From: Bradyrhizobium sp. LTSP849 | Lineage (GTDB): Bacteria > Pseudomonadota > Alphaproteobacteria > Rhizobiales > Xanthobacteraceae | Assembly: GCF_000938255.1 (NCBI RefSeq) | Contig: NZ_JYMR01000050.1 | Span: forward strand, 1 to 64,000 | Direction of reading: 5' to 3' | Length of the DNA: 64,000 nucleotides | Translations under genes and position numbers: made by a program | Shown: positions 25,350 through 33,848 of the stretch, in pieces | Layout: each line of letters begins with the position of its first letter | Position numbering within the stretch: the first letter of the stretch is position 1 | The notes under the pieces: model-generated | Told to the model about the DNA's origin: nothing | The model's database searches: none | The model's input: the letters and a program-made list of their open reading frames with translations, nothing else

Positions 25350-27817
25350 GCGGTTGGTATCTTCAAAAGGTCTCCATCGAAGGGTTTCGCGGCATCAACA
25401 ACGAGGGTGCACCGCTCGTACTCAAGCTCAAACCGGATTGCGTCAATTCGATTTCCGCGCCCAACGGTGTCGGAAAGACATCAATCTTCGACGCCATCGT
25501 TTATGCGATTACCGGTCGAATTCCGAAGTTGGAGGATCTACCGGCAGCCGAAAAGGGACCATCCTACTATCTTAACCGCTTCCATACTGGTGGCGTCGGG
25601 ACCGTCGCTCTGACCTTAGAGCCGGCCGCCGGTGGCGCGGAGGTCACCATAACCGTCCAGCGCGATGCCGCAGGCGCCCGGACTGTCTCGGCGAGCAACG
25701 GCGCAGATGGAGACGCCATTCTCGCTGATATCAATCGCGAGTTCGTCCTCCTTGACGGAAAGACCTTTCAGGACTTCATCGACTTTTCACCGCAGAAGCG
25801 TGGTCGATCGTTTGCCGGACTGCTCGGTCTGAAGCGTTACTCCGCCTTGCGACAGGGCCTTGCGTCGCTCGCGAACACGAAGGCATTCAACAACCACTTC
25901 GGCGTGGCCGCCAAGGAGGCCACTCAAAACAGCGCGACCGTTACCGCACAGCGCGCCCGGGCCAACATCAAGGAGGCCTACACGGCGCTCGTCGCAGACG
26001 AGTATGATCCGGCGGAAGCCGAAACGACGATGCTCGCGAAGGCTCATTCCGCCCTTCATGGCGTCGAGCTGCTTAGGCCGCTTTGCGAGGGTCGCACGTT
26101 CGAGGAGATCGACCCGTCGGCTTGCGTCGATGCCGCAAAGACCGCCGAGGGTGGTGAGGCATGGGAACAGCTCGCGAAAATCCTCCGCGATCAAACGAGT
26201 TGGATTGACGCGGCGAAAACCGCGCCAAGCGAAGAGGATGCCGGGCGTCTGATCGAGCTAGCGGACGCCCGCGACGTTGCGCTGCAGGTCACCCAAGGGG
26301 TTCTATTCCATCAGCTCTACGGCCTCAGCGAAACCATCCTTGCCGATGACTCCTGGGCGGATAAGTGCGTCTGCCCGGCATGCGATCGATCGGATACCAA
26401 TTCGGTTCTCGATCATGTCCGTCGTAAAATCGCCGACTTCGAGGCGGTTGAGGCGGCTTCGGCTAATCTGGTTCAAGAGTGGACCGAAAGGGGCTGGAAT
26501 CAACTCGACGACCTGGAGCGGTTGGGTCGCCAACCTGAAGAGCAGGCCCACCTTGCCGAGGCAAAGGACATCGGCGTCAAGGGAACCCTCGACGGCACGC
26601 GTGCACGTGCCGTTACTGAATGGCTGAAGACGCTGACCGATCGCGCCGACGCGAAGGTCGCAGAGCTCACGGATAGTAAGATGGCTCTGGAGAAGAGCTT
26701 GCCCAACAAACTCACGGCCGTTGTCGAAAAGGCTGAAGCCGCACGTCGTCTTCAGACCAATCTGTCGGACTTGCGCGCCGCCATGAAGGGGCATTCCGAC
26801 GTCGGCGCGGAACTTGCGCGGATCGCCCGGGTAAAGACCTTTCTCGACGCCGCGAGCTCATCGTTCGCCAGCTCTGAATCCGCTACAAGTGCGCGTCGGC
26901 TCATCGCCATCGAACCGGTCACGCGGACCATCTTCGCGGCCATCATGTTCACCGATGTCGTGCCAGCACTGAAGAAGCGTGTCGGTAGCGAGGATCTCTC
27001 TATCTCCCTCGCACAATTCTGGACCCTGCCAGACATTTCAGCTCAAGCCGTTCTCTCCGAGAGCTATCGCAACGCCTTTGCGATCAGCGTCTACTTGGCA
27101 GCGGCGTCGCTCTACGGGGCGGGGGCCAAGTTTCTCATTCTCGATGATGTGACATCGAGCCTCGATTCCGGGCACCAGTTTCATTTGATGAACGTGATCA
27201 AAGGACAATTTGCCCGCCCCGGCGTCCCCAGCGGTCCACAGGTGGTTCTGCTGAGCCATGACACCGTTCTCGAAAAGCTGTTCAACACTAACGCGAATGA
27301 GGGAGACTGGTGGCATCAATGCATCCAGGGCACCGCGCGGACGGCCGTCCTGCCGCAGTCGGGTGCGATCCACAAAGTCCGCGATGCAACCCACGCCTTT
27401 CTCGACACCGGTAATACGGACGATGCTGCTCCGCGGATCAGGCAGTATCTGGAGTTCAAACTCGAGGAAGTCATCTCAAAGGTCGGCGTACCCGTACCGA
27501 TTGCCATTGCTTTTAACGACGACAAACATATGGCAAAGAACCTGATCGACGCCATCAAGGCAGCTGTCGATCTCCACGATGCTGCTCGCCGCCTGGTGTT
27601 GGAGCCTGCCCAGATCACCGGTCTCGGCACCGCTGTAGCGACCATCGTGAGCAACTACCTGTCCCACTGGTCCACTGGTCAGACCCACGCCTTCACTGCT
27701 CCTTCCTTGAAAGGGGTGATGCAGGCGATTGAGAATTTCGCAAGCTGCTTTCAGTTCGAGCACCCAGCCGGCTCGGGTCAGTACCGCTACTATCGCTCGC
27801 TTAGCCAAAAGTTTTGA
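25346..27817 (+). CDS. Rad50/SMC-like AAA ATPase with zinc-hook motif
   Basis: The 823-residue protein has an N-terminal ABC-type head lobe (SAPNGVGKTSIFDAI, Walker A at 39-46) and a helical arm. A CPAC hook at 343-346 has the Rad50 type of zinc-binding pattern. The second head lobe carries signature LSESYRNAFAISVYLA (570-585), Walker B FLILDDVTSSLDSG (596-609) and the switch VVLLSHD. About 180 residues of unknown function follow. Such ATPases act on DNA ends or foreign nucleic acid with a partner; no Mre11-like nuclease is adjacent. The 81-residue protein upstream is translationally coupled. It converges with the Mrr-STAND gene, 47 bp apart. In this neighbourhood a defence role is likely. 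Confidence 0.85.
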   Translation: MSGWYLQKVSIEGFRGINNEGAPLVLKLKPDCVNSISAPNGVGKTSIFDAIVYAITGRIPKLEDLPAAEKGPSYYLNRFHTGGVGTVALTLEPAAGGAEVTITVQRDAAGARTVSASNGADGDAILADINREFVLLDGKTFQDFIDFSPQKRGRSFAGLLGLKRYSALRQGLASLANTKAFNNHFGVAAKEATQNSATVTAQRARANIKEAYTALVADEYDPAEAETTMLAKAHSALHGVELLRPLCEGRTFEEIDPSACVDAAKTAEGGEAWEQLAKILRDQTSWIDAAKTAPSEEDAGRLIELADARDVALQVTQGVLFHQLYGLSETILADDSWADKCVCPACDRSDTNSVLDHVRRKIADFEAVEAASANLVQEWTERGWNQLDDLERLGRQPEEQAHLAEAKDIGVKGTLDGTRARAVTEWLKTLTDRADAKVAELTDSKMALEKSLPNKLTAVVEKAEAARRLQTNLSDLRAAMKGHSDVGAELARIARVKTFLDAASSSFASSESATSARRLIAIEPVTRTIFAAIMFTDVVPALKKRVGSEDLSISLAQFWTLPDISAQAVLSESYRNAFAISVYLAAASLYGAGAKFLILDDVTSSLDSGHQFHLMNVIKGQFARPGVPSGPQVVLLSHDTVLEKLFNTNANEGDWWHQCIQGTARTAVLPQSGAIHKVRDATHAFLDTGNTDDAAPRIRQYLEFKLEEVISKVGVPVPIAIAFNDDKHMAKNLIDAIKAAVDLHDAARRLVLEPAQITGLGTAVATIVSNYLSHWSTGQTHAFTAPSLKGVMQAIENFASCFQFEHPAGSGQYRYYRSLSQKF

Positions 27818-27864
27818 GCATCGGTGGTGAGGTCCTCTTGCCGGCCCTGATGAGCTCGGCCTGA

Positions 27865-30234
27865 TTAGCGATCAACGTCATCGAAAATAGATCGCCTCGC
27901 AGGAGCCGCAGGTGCAACCGGTTTCGATTCTTGTTCGCGCGGAACTGGAGACATGTAGTTCCACTCAGCCTTATGGTCGGGTTTGTCCTCGGCCTCCTTG
28001 CGCTCCGTAATATCTTCGACGGCTGCCGCCATCGCCTGGCGCGCCTCATCAATTAATTCCTCTGTTGAGGCGTCCAGATCCTCGAACTCGCTCAATATTT
28101 CTAGGCCGCGCGAATAGTTTTCGAAATGAGATTCCGGATCCTCATCGAGGTCCGCGTCCTCGGCAACAGCCTGAATTCGCTCCGGAGCTTCGACCAGCGT
28201 CTTTGAGCGCATCTTCATTCCCAGCGAAATCACCTCAGCCGCCGGGATCAATCGAAGAATATCGCCTTCCTCAAAGAACGAGAGATCGAAGTCCCGTAAA
28301 GCGGCCTCTCGAAGGCGTGCGGCTGTCTGCGTTTGGTCATATTCGTCCAGCCACCCCAGACGATACGCACGCGCATGCGCCTGAACTTTCGGATCGTGAG
28401 ACACGCGATGGCTCTGCCACGACTCACGCCGAAGAATTTCATCGTCGGCGACGACCACTCGTTCAAAGACCTTGTCGCTCGCGCGTTCAGCGAGAAATCG
28501 GAACATCGACCAATTGATCGACGTTTCGTTCGGAATTCGAGATAACCGAGCGACCAAGACGTCATCCAACGTTGCGGGGATTATCGGAGCATCTTGCATT
28601 GACCGCATGCCTTCGCAAACGAAAGTGCCGAGAATGGTCTCAATGCTCGCTCCGCGCAGGAGCGCCGCTATAAAATGCGGTCGTTCTCTCAGGATGCTCG
28701 TCAGCGCATCAGCAATTGTCGGGTGTGCGAAGGACCATGTTTCGGTGCCTGCAACAACAGCCGTTCGAAGAAAAGATCCCTTCAGCTCGGCCAGACTATC
28801 GCGGATACGCGGCGCCGCCACGCCGGTGAGCTCGCTCACAACGGACGCCGCAGCCGCGTCGATTGCATTGTGCGGCATTGCGCCCTGATGAACATAGACG
28901 AGAATAAGTGCGGCGCGCAGCGGATCATCGAGAGCATTGATCGTGTCGATCAGGTGCTCTTTCGGCTCTCGCATAAAACGTAGCAGCTCCCCCTCTGTGA
29001 CCGCCAAGCTTTTCGTAAATGATGGATCTCCAAGGCGCTCTGCTATTCCCGGGAGAAATTCGGGAACAGCCGCAACTTCTTCCAGATAGGGCTTAACGCT
29101 GCGCTTCCAGCTCTGTGTTTGGGCGCCAAACGTGATGTGGTTGTAGAGGATTTGGCCCTTTTCAGATGGACTCAGGTCACCAACGTCAACGATCGCGCGG
29201 CCATCAACGAACATAGGCAGATTGCGCTGTCCGAGCCGCCATTTGGCTGCCTCATAAATGTGCCGCCGAGAGGTCAGGAGAAAGCGATTTCCCCGGCTGA
29301 TTGCGGCCTGGACTTTGCGAAACGTGGACGCCCAATCCTGGACATACTCTTCGCGAACGACGTTGGAGCCAAAAGCATCATCGATCCAGAAAAATCTGCC
29401 AGGATCGTGAGGATTCCACCCGGCATCGAAGTCTCGAGGGCTCGTGAGATTGAGAACAGTATGGCGCATGTCCTCAGAGGCGATCGTCGACAATATTGCG
29501 CCGATCGCCGATTTGCCGGTGGATGGATTGCCGAGCAGTAAGACGACGCCGTGTTCGTTTAGAGCGTTGACGGCCTTCCGGTGTGCAGCAGTCGGGACAT
29601 AGACCTTTAGCTTTGGTATCCAGTGGTCCAGCAACGCGCGCGTCTGCTGGACCAGGCGCTGGTCAAGAATCGCCGAGAGATCGCCAAGACCATATACCTG
29701 TGGCACAAGCGCTCGAAGGCGCGCGCTGCTACGTATTGCTCTTACGAGATATTGTTTTCCAAGAACGTGCGCCTTCTTAACGCCTAACGCATGAAGCCTC
29801 CTACGGAGCTCCGCCGCGACAGGAGCATCGACGCTCATACTGGTCATGAAAATGTAAGTATGGGCTTGATCTCCAGCGACGAGTTGCTCGACGTGCTCCA
29901 GTTCAGGGGTCAGGTCGCTCGCCTTCAGTCGTTGTGAGGCGTTCGATGAATGCTTGCACTGCACGCTACCGACCTGTGAGGCGGCATCGTCGGCGGATCG
30001 GATGAGAAAGACAGCGTCTTGCCCACCATCCTGCGCTTCGCGGAATATTGCGACAGGACGGTGAAGAACTTCCTCGCATACCTGCGAACAGAGATCCTGA
30101 AATGCTTTCCAGCCGATGCTGTGGAGGGCCAGATCACTCCACGGCCCTTCAGCTCGAGCGGTCGCAACCACCGCATCGGGATTGGGCATCTCCCGGGCAG
30201 TGATGAGATCGTTCTTTTCCATCGGCAAAGTCAT
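27865..30234 (-). CDS. Mrr-like nuclease - STAND NTPase fusion
   Basis: The 789-residue protein begins with an Mrr-type PD-(D/E)XK domain (residues 36-130): LALHSIGWKAFQDLCSQV, then REAQDGGQDAVF with Asp73 and SVQCKHSS with Gln92/Lys94. A STAND-type ATPase follows, with Walker A LLLGNPSTGKSAIG (235-242) and Walker B GRFFWIDDAFG (281-286), then a winged-helix region and a helical C-terminus. This layout matches nSTAND-type antiviral proteins (Avs-like), in which sensing of a phage protein triggers the N-terminal nuclease. It is the last gene of an operon, 19 bp after the DCL-family gene. ATG starts at 30234 and 30222 are both possible. Confidence 0.85.
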   Translation of the reverse strand: MTLPMEKNDLITAREMPNPDAVVATARAEGPWSDLALHSIGWKAFQDLCSQVCEEVLHRPVAIFREAQDGGQDAVFLIRSADDAASQVGSVQCKHSSNASQRLKASDLTPELEHVEQLVAGDQAHTYIFMTSMSVDAPVAAELRRRLHALGVKKAHVLGKQYLVRAIRSSARLRALVPQVYGLGDLSAILDQRLVQQTRALLDHWIPKLKVYVPTAAHRKAVNALNEHGVVLLLGNPSTGKSAIGAILSTIASEDMRHTVLNLTSPRDFDAGWNPHDPGRFFWIDDAFGSNVVREEYVQDWASTFRKVQAAISRGNRFLLTSRRHIYEAAKWRLGQRNLPMFVDGRAIVDVGDLSPSEKGQILYNHITFGAQTQSWKRSVKPYLEEVAAVPEFLPGIAERLGDPSFTKSLAVTEGELLRFMREPKEHLIDTINALDDPLRAALILVYVHQGAMPHNAIDAAAASVVSELTGVAAPRIRDSLAELKGSFLRTAVVAGTETWSFAHPTIADALTSILRERPHFIAALLRGASIETILGTFVCEGMRSMQDAPIIPATLDDVLVARLSRIPNETSINWSMFRFLAERASDKVFERVVVADDEILRRESWQSHRVSHDPKVQAHARAYRLGWLDEYDQTQTAARLREAALRDFDLSFFEEGDILRLIPAAEVISLGMKMRSKTLVEAPERIQAVAEDADLDEDPESHFENYSRGLEILSEFEDLDASTEELIDEARQAMAAAVEDITERKEAEDKPDHKAEWNYMSPVPREQESKPVAPAAPARRSIFDDVDR

Positions 30235-30253
30235 TTCGATATTCGCTCGCTCC

Positions 30254-31000
30254 CTAAGCCTCCAGGTGGACAGGCCGCTTAATTCTCGGCCGTCGTTGCT
30301 CCGCCGACATTGCCAGGTTGGTCGCACGCGACACGATTCTCAACGTCACAGCGCCGCTATGGAATTGCCGAAAAGCGTCAACGACAGATGCGTCAAGAAA
30401 GCTGGTAGCCGTCTGGGCATCGGCGGGGGGTGTGAGTATTCCGGCAGGGACGCCGTGCTGCCATCCGCGGGCCGCGCGGAAACCTACGACCAGTTGCCCA
30501 AATGTCGGATACGCATGATCCAAATGAGCCTCCCCAAATGAAATCATCTCATCGGAAAGATCGCACGGTACGCGGCCAGAGCTATCGCCATGGGTCTCGA
30601 AATGACGCTTCTTTGCGGCGAGAAGGTCAGCTGCGACAGCACCCCTGCAAGCGTCGTAGAACTCTTGAGCGTTGGATTTCGGTTGTCCCTTCACCGCATC
30701 GATATAACTGAAGTCGGTGTCGGTGCCGTCTGTTCTGTGAACCCAAAATCCGGGCGTCGAGAAATTCTCTCCGACATTGCGTCGCCGAAGAAAATACTCA
30801 ACCCCAGATCCGATCTTGGCCGGACCATGGGCTATGATAGCGTCGTAGCGTTCGAGAAGGGCAAGCAGATCATCTTGATCGTCGCGGCCTTCCACGACCT
30901 GATCGTCCGCGTAACGGTGGAGCATTTGCTTGAAATGGGCCAAGGCCGCCGTCTGCGTTTTCCACGATCGTCCGCTTGATAGAGTAATCGCTTTTGCCAT
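30254..31000 (-). CDS. DCL-family (DUF3223) protein
   Basis: The 248-residue protein has the DCL pattern in its first half: FKQMLHRYADDQVV, DLLALLERY, KIGSGVEYFLRRR and a CFWVHRTDGTDTDFSY-like strand (here GFWVHRTDGTDTDFSYI). DCL proteins in plants are linked to rRNA processing and plastid development; in bacteria DUF3223 proteins are found in islands and next to nucleases. The second half of this protein is unknown. It starts 13 bp after the small membrane protein and ends 19 bp before the Mrr-STAND gene, so it is probably part of that operon, perhaps as a nucleic-acid-binding accessory. Confidence 0.75.
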   Translation of the reverse strand: MAKAITLSSGRSWKTQTAALAHFKQMLHRYADDQVVEGRDDQDDLLALLERYDAIIAHGPAKIGSGVEYFLRRRNVGENFSTPGFWVHRTDGTDTDFSYIDAVKGQPKSNAQEFYDACRGAVAADLLAAKKRHFETHGDSSGRVPCDLSDEMISFGEAHLDHAYPTFGQLVVGFRAARGWQHGVPAGILTPPADAQTATSFLDASVVDAFRQFHSGAVTLRIVSRATNLAMSAEQRRPRIKRPVHLEA

Positions 31001-31013
31001 CCTCCCCCTGCCC

Positions 31014-31268
31014 TCATCTAAACAGCGCTGCAACGCCGACCATCGGCCGGAGCAGCTTCATTGGTTGATCGGGAAATGGCAGAAATCGTTTCGCGTTCGT
31101 AGAATCTCCGCGCATTGTCATCTTTCGCATCGACGTCGCCGCGAAGGAGGCGATCTCCCTTCGCCCCGCGCGATGAAGAGCATCGTCCAGCCAGAATAAA
31201 CTGAAAGCGAACGCAAACAGCGCCGCGCCGAGTACGCCGTAGATATTGAGAAGCGTCTTGCTATCCAC
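31014..31268 (-). CDS. Small single-pass membrane protein
   Basis: The 84-residue product from the GTG at 31268 (GAGGA seven bases upstream) has one transmembrane helix (LLNIYGVLGAALFAFAFSLFW) and a basic cytosolic tail (SMRKMTMRGDSTNAKRF). A longer frame from a TTG at 31304 lacks a ribosome site. It lies between the HEPN protein and the DCL gene. Small membrane proteins beside nucleases often act as membrane-disrupting effectors or anchors, but nothing in the sequence proves this. Confidence 0.6.
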   Translation of the reverse strand: MDSKTLLNIYGVLGAALFAFAFSLFWLDDALHRAGRREIASFAATSMRKMTMRGDSTNAKRFLPFPDQPMKLLRPMVGVAALFR

Positions 31269-31449
31269 AGGTTGTTCCTCGAGCGCTCGCAATCCTTGCA
31301 GCAAGCGACTAATATGGCAATGGAGGCTTTGCGTATTCCCGTTGTGGCGATCGGCGGTACGGCCGACGGGCGCGTCGCCGCGGCGTTAATCTTGAGCGCG
31401 AGCTACGGGCACAAATGCAGGTCATCGCGAACGATCGTCCTCCAGGCGT

Positions 31450-32760
31450 TCAAGGGAATCGAAGGCCTCGGTCCAGAAGCTCATTCAGAGCATCGGCCCG
31501 GGGGCGAACAGGCTGCGCCGCGACATCGACCAACGCGCTTGCGACATCGCGCGCGAGGCCACGTGCGCGCACCCGGAAGGGCGTCGACACCTTCTGTAGG
31601 CCTGCTCGTCCATGTACGTAGCTGCTTCGTAGCTCGAAAAGGTCTTTGTAGCTCTGGCCGCTCGCGGCCTTATTCAACAAGGCGGCCATCCGCGCGGCCA
31701 CACGATCTGTGGCTGACACCTTCTTGTGCGGGTCGGCCTTCGGCCTCAACCACTTTCTATGGTCCATCTCCAGGCCGAGGGCCGCTTCGATCGCGGTCAT
31801 ATGTGCCATAACCTCATCCATGCCGTCCGCGAGAAAGGCGCGCACAATGAAATGGGCGATGGGCGTTTCGAAGAGGGGGGTAGATCGCGCCGCTTCGAGC
31901 TTCCTCCACGCCTCGTCGGTAAAGTCCAAAAGTCCCGCTTCGGCCGCTTCATCGAGCGGCAGCTTCGTTGGCCGTTCCAGCTCGATCTCCTGACCCGATC
32001 GATCTTCTACGAGCCACGGTTCGAGGGTGAGGCTGTCCGCGCTTGGGGCGGGATCGGGCCGGACGAACAGGTCATCATCCACGGTGCAGATCCATGGTAC
32101 TCGGAACCCTCGCCAATCAACCTCCGGCAAAGTCGACCATTTCTCCCATGGCGCCAGCAGCAAGAAAAACAGGGCGTCTTCAACCGCCGGCGGAAATCGG
32201 CCGAGGTGGGGCTCGATCTCACCAAGGTCCCGGCTCAGGTCCATAAAGAGTCCCGGTACCGCGCGTGCGTCCGGCCGCGAGTCGACCTCAACCTCCTCTT
32301 CAACACTAAGCCATTGAAACTGTGCGAGGCGCGTCGTTTCCAAAGGCTTGCCGGGGAAGTTGCGCAGCAACCGCGACGCGTCGAACATCCTCTCAAGCTC
32401 CATAGCGCTGAATGCGCCGACGCGCGCGCGGCCGAAGTTCAAGGAAGGCAATGCATCTGCTAGGTCCAGTGGGCACATATACCGCCGGACAGTTGTCCGT
32501 CGTTCAAACGCCTGATTGAGAGCTCTCGCTGCGTCCCGAGGCAGAGTCGCTTGACCGGAAAGTCCGACGGGCAACATGCAGGGCAGTCCTAAGGAGCGCA
32601 ATGCGTTGCTCAGGGCGAACCTCGCCTTGCCGCCCCCATACCGCGCCTCACATAGATCAACCAACGCAACGAAGGCGGGCGTGGACAACAAATTGCTGGG
32701 CCCAGGAGCCGGAATGCACCATAGGGAATCGAGCGCGGCTATTAATTCCAGGTCCGTCAT
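31450..32760 (-). CDS. HEPN-domain protein (putative RNase)
   Basis: The 436-residue protein is helical and ends in a probable HEPN domain. Near residue 378 it has LFELRSSYVHGRAG, a perfect R-X4-H motif (Arg378, His383) as in HEPN RNases. The preceding helices (FIVRAFLADGMDEVMAHMTAIEAALGLE in pieces, and DRVAARMAALLN) fit the ApeA/Abi-type HEPN layout. The first 250 residues are unknown and could be the sensor. The start lies 2 bp after the upstream gene's stop, so translation is coupled. HEPN proteins with intact R-X4-H usually cut RNA during abortive infection. Confidence 0.75.
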   Translation of the reverse strand: MTDLELIAALDSLWCIPAPGPSNLLSTPAFVALVDLCEARYGGGKARFALSNALRSLGLPCMLPVGLSGQATLPRDAARALNQAFERRTTVRRYMCPLDLADALPSLNFGRARVGAFSAMELERMFDASRLLRNFPGKPLETTRLAQFQWLSVEEEVEVDSRPDARAVPGLFMDLSRDLGEIEPHLGRFPPAVEDALFFLLLAPWEKWSTLPEVDWRGFRVPWICTVDDDLFVRPDPAPSADSLTLEPWLVEDRSGQEIELERPTKLPLDEAAEAGLLDFTDEAWRKLEAARSTPLFETPIAHFIVRAFLADGMDEVMAHMTAIEAALGLEMDHRKWLRPKADPHKKVSATDRVAARMAALLNKAASGQSYKDLFELRSSYVHGRAGLQKVSTPFRVRARGLARDVASALVDVAAQPVRPRADALNELLDRGLRFP

Positions 32761-32762
32761 CT

Positions 32763-33494
32763 TCAGCCGCCTTTCACAGGGGTCTGCGGCACCCAGCGTC
32801 GTTCCACTCGCTCTCGAACGAGGCGCGCCTCCAGGCTGGGGTGCTTGCGGTCGATGCTCTCATTGTAGATGTACTCGGCATCTAGCCAAAAATCCGCGAC
32901 AGCATCAATAAAACTGCGAAGTCGATCGACGGGAATATCCATCGCTGCGACCTGCGCCGGCTTCGATGCAGAAGTCGAGCCGAACCCCGGTAGCAATGGC
33001 GATGACAATTGCCAAAGATCCGGGCAGCGCTGTGATAGCTTGTTGGCAGACTCGCCGTCGCCATGCCGGCAGGCATTACCTAAATGCTGGAGAATGTCCA
33101 GCGTGTCGAAACTTGGGAAAGACTCGAGTTTGATGCCGCGCAGCTCGCGAAACAGCTTGCACAAGTCCTTCCAGTTCGCCTTCTCCACCTTGCTTGCCGT
33201 CGTCTCGCGTGGCCGCAATTCGCGCGCGCACCCACGTATATACGCTCTTAGTTGTCGTTCCCAGATCGATTGGATCGAGAGAGCGAACGCCAACTTCGTT
33301 TCGCACAGCACATCCTGCATGTCAGCTCGAGCAAATCCACGTCCGGGCGAGTCGCTCCGGCCCAATTCATCTATTCGCCCGTGTAGGGTCTCCAGCGCAG
33401 GAAGAATCAGGTCGTCAAAATAAGATCGGATCGTGATTTCGTGTCTCGAAGCTTCTATGTCGGCAGAGCAATTCTTCCAGCGGAACGGCATCAT
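32763..33494 (-). CDS. HEPN-like helical protein with C-terminal Gly-Gly
   Basis: The 243-residue protein is mostly helical. It has an early region (SYFDDLILPALETLHGRIDEL), a middle CETKLAFALSIQSIWERQLRAY helix and a LQHLGNACRHGDGES loop at about two thirds. NACRHG resembles the HEPN active-site loop but lacks the canonical R-X4-H spacing, so it may be a catalytically impaired HEPN partner. It ends ...TPVKGG, a di-glycine tail. The gene lies 63 bp after the PLD-like stub and 2 bp before the HEPN gene. ATG codons at 33494 and 33491 are both plausible starts. Confidence 0.65.
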   Translation of the reverse strand: MMPFRWKNCSADIEASRHEITIRSYFDDLILPALETLHGRIDELGRSDSPGRGFARADMQDVLCETKLAFALSIQSIWERQLRAYIRGCARELRPRETTASKVEKANWKDLCKLFRELRGIKLESFPSFDTLDILQHLGNACRHGDGESANKLSQRCPDLWQLSSPLLPGFGSTSASKPAQVAAMDIPVDRLRSFIDAVADFWLDAEYIYNESIDRKHPSLEARLVRERVERRWVPQTPVKGG

Positions 33495-33557
33495 TGCTGT
33501 TGATCCTTGCCCTTGTGCCGGCCACCGCAATTAGCCACCGTGCTCTGCCTCAATCTC

Positions 33558-33848
33558 TTACGCCCACCCTTCAAGACAGCCGCGTAGCCGCCTCAGCGTC
33601 ATCTCCTCAAGCTCTCCGACCAAAACCAAGCTCTTGTCATTCAAGCCGTTCATCGACGGCCCGAACAAGCCCGAGACGGAGCCGTCCCGATGACGGGCCA
33701 GATAGAACCGATCATGAAAGCGCGCGTCCCGGTTAATGTGCGAAAGAACCCGAAGCGAACGCCAAATCCTTGCTTCTTCCCATGCTGTTCGACGGCCCGT
33801 CGCCATACAGCTCCTAACGTTGAACTCGGTGAGATCGCCTTCCTGCAT
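33558..33848 (-). CDS. PLD-like C-terminal domain stub
   Basis: The 96-residue protein holds HDRFYLARHRDGSVSG, then LFGPSMNGLNDKSLVLVGEL, which resembles the last part of phospholipase-D-like and MIT C-terminal domains: an HDR(F/Y) strand followed by a GxSx...L loop. The first HKD motif is missing, so it cannot be a complete PLD enzyme. Its ATG overlaps the stop of the DUF2235 gene by one base (TGATG), which argues that it is translated. It may be a naturally small partner or a truncated relic. Confidence 0.5.
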   Translation of the reverse strand: MQEGDLTEFNVRSCMATGRRTAWEEARIWRSLRVLSHINRDARFHDRFYLARHRDGSVSGLFGPSMNGLNDKSLVLVGELEEMTLRRLRGCLEGWA

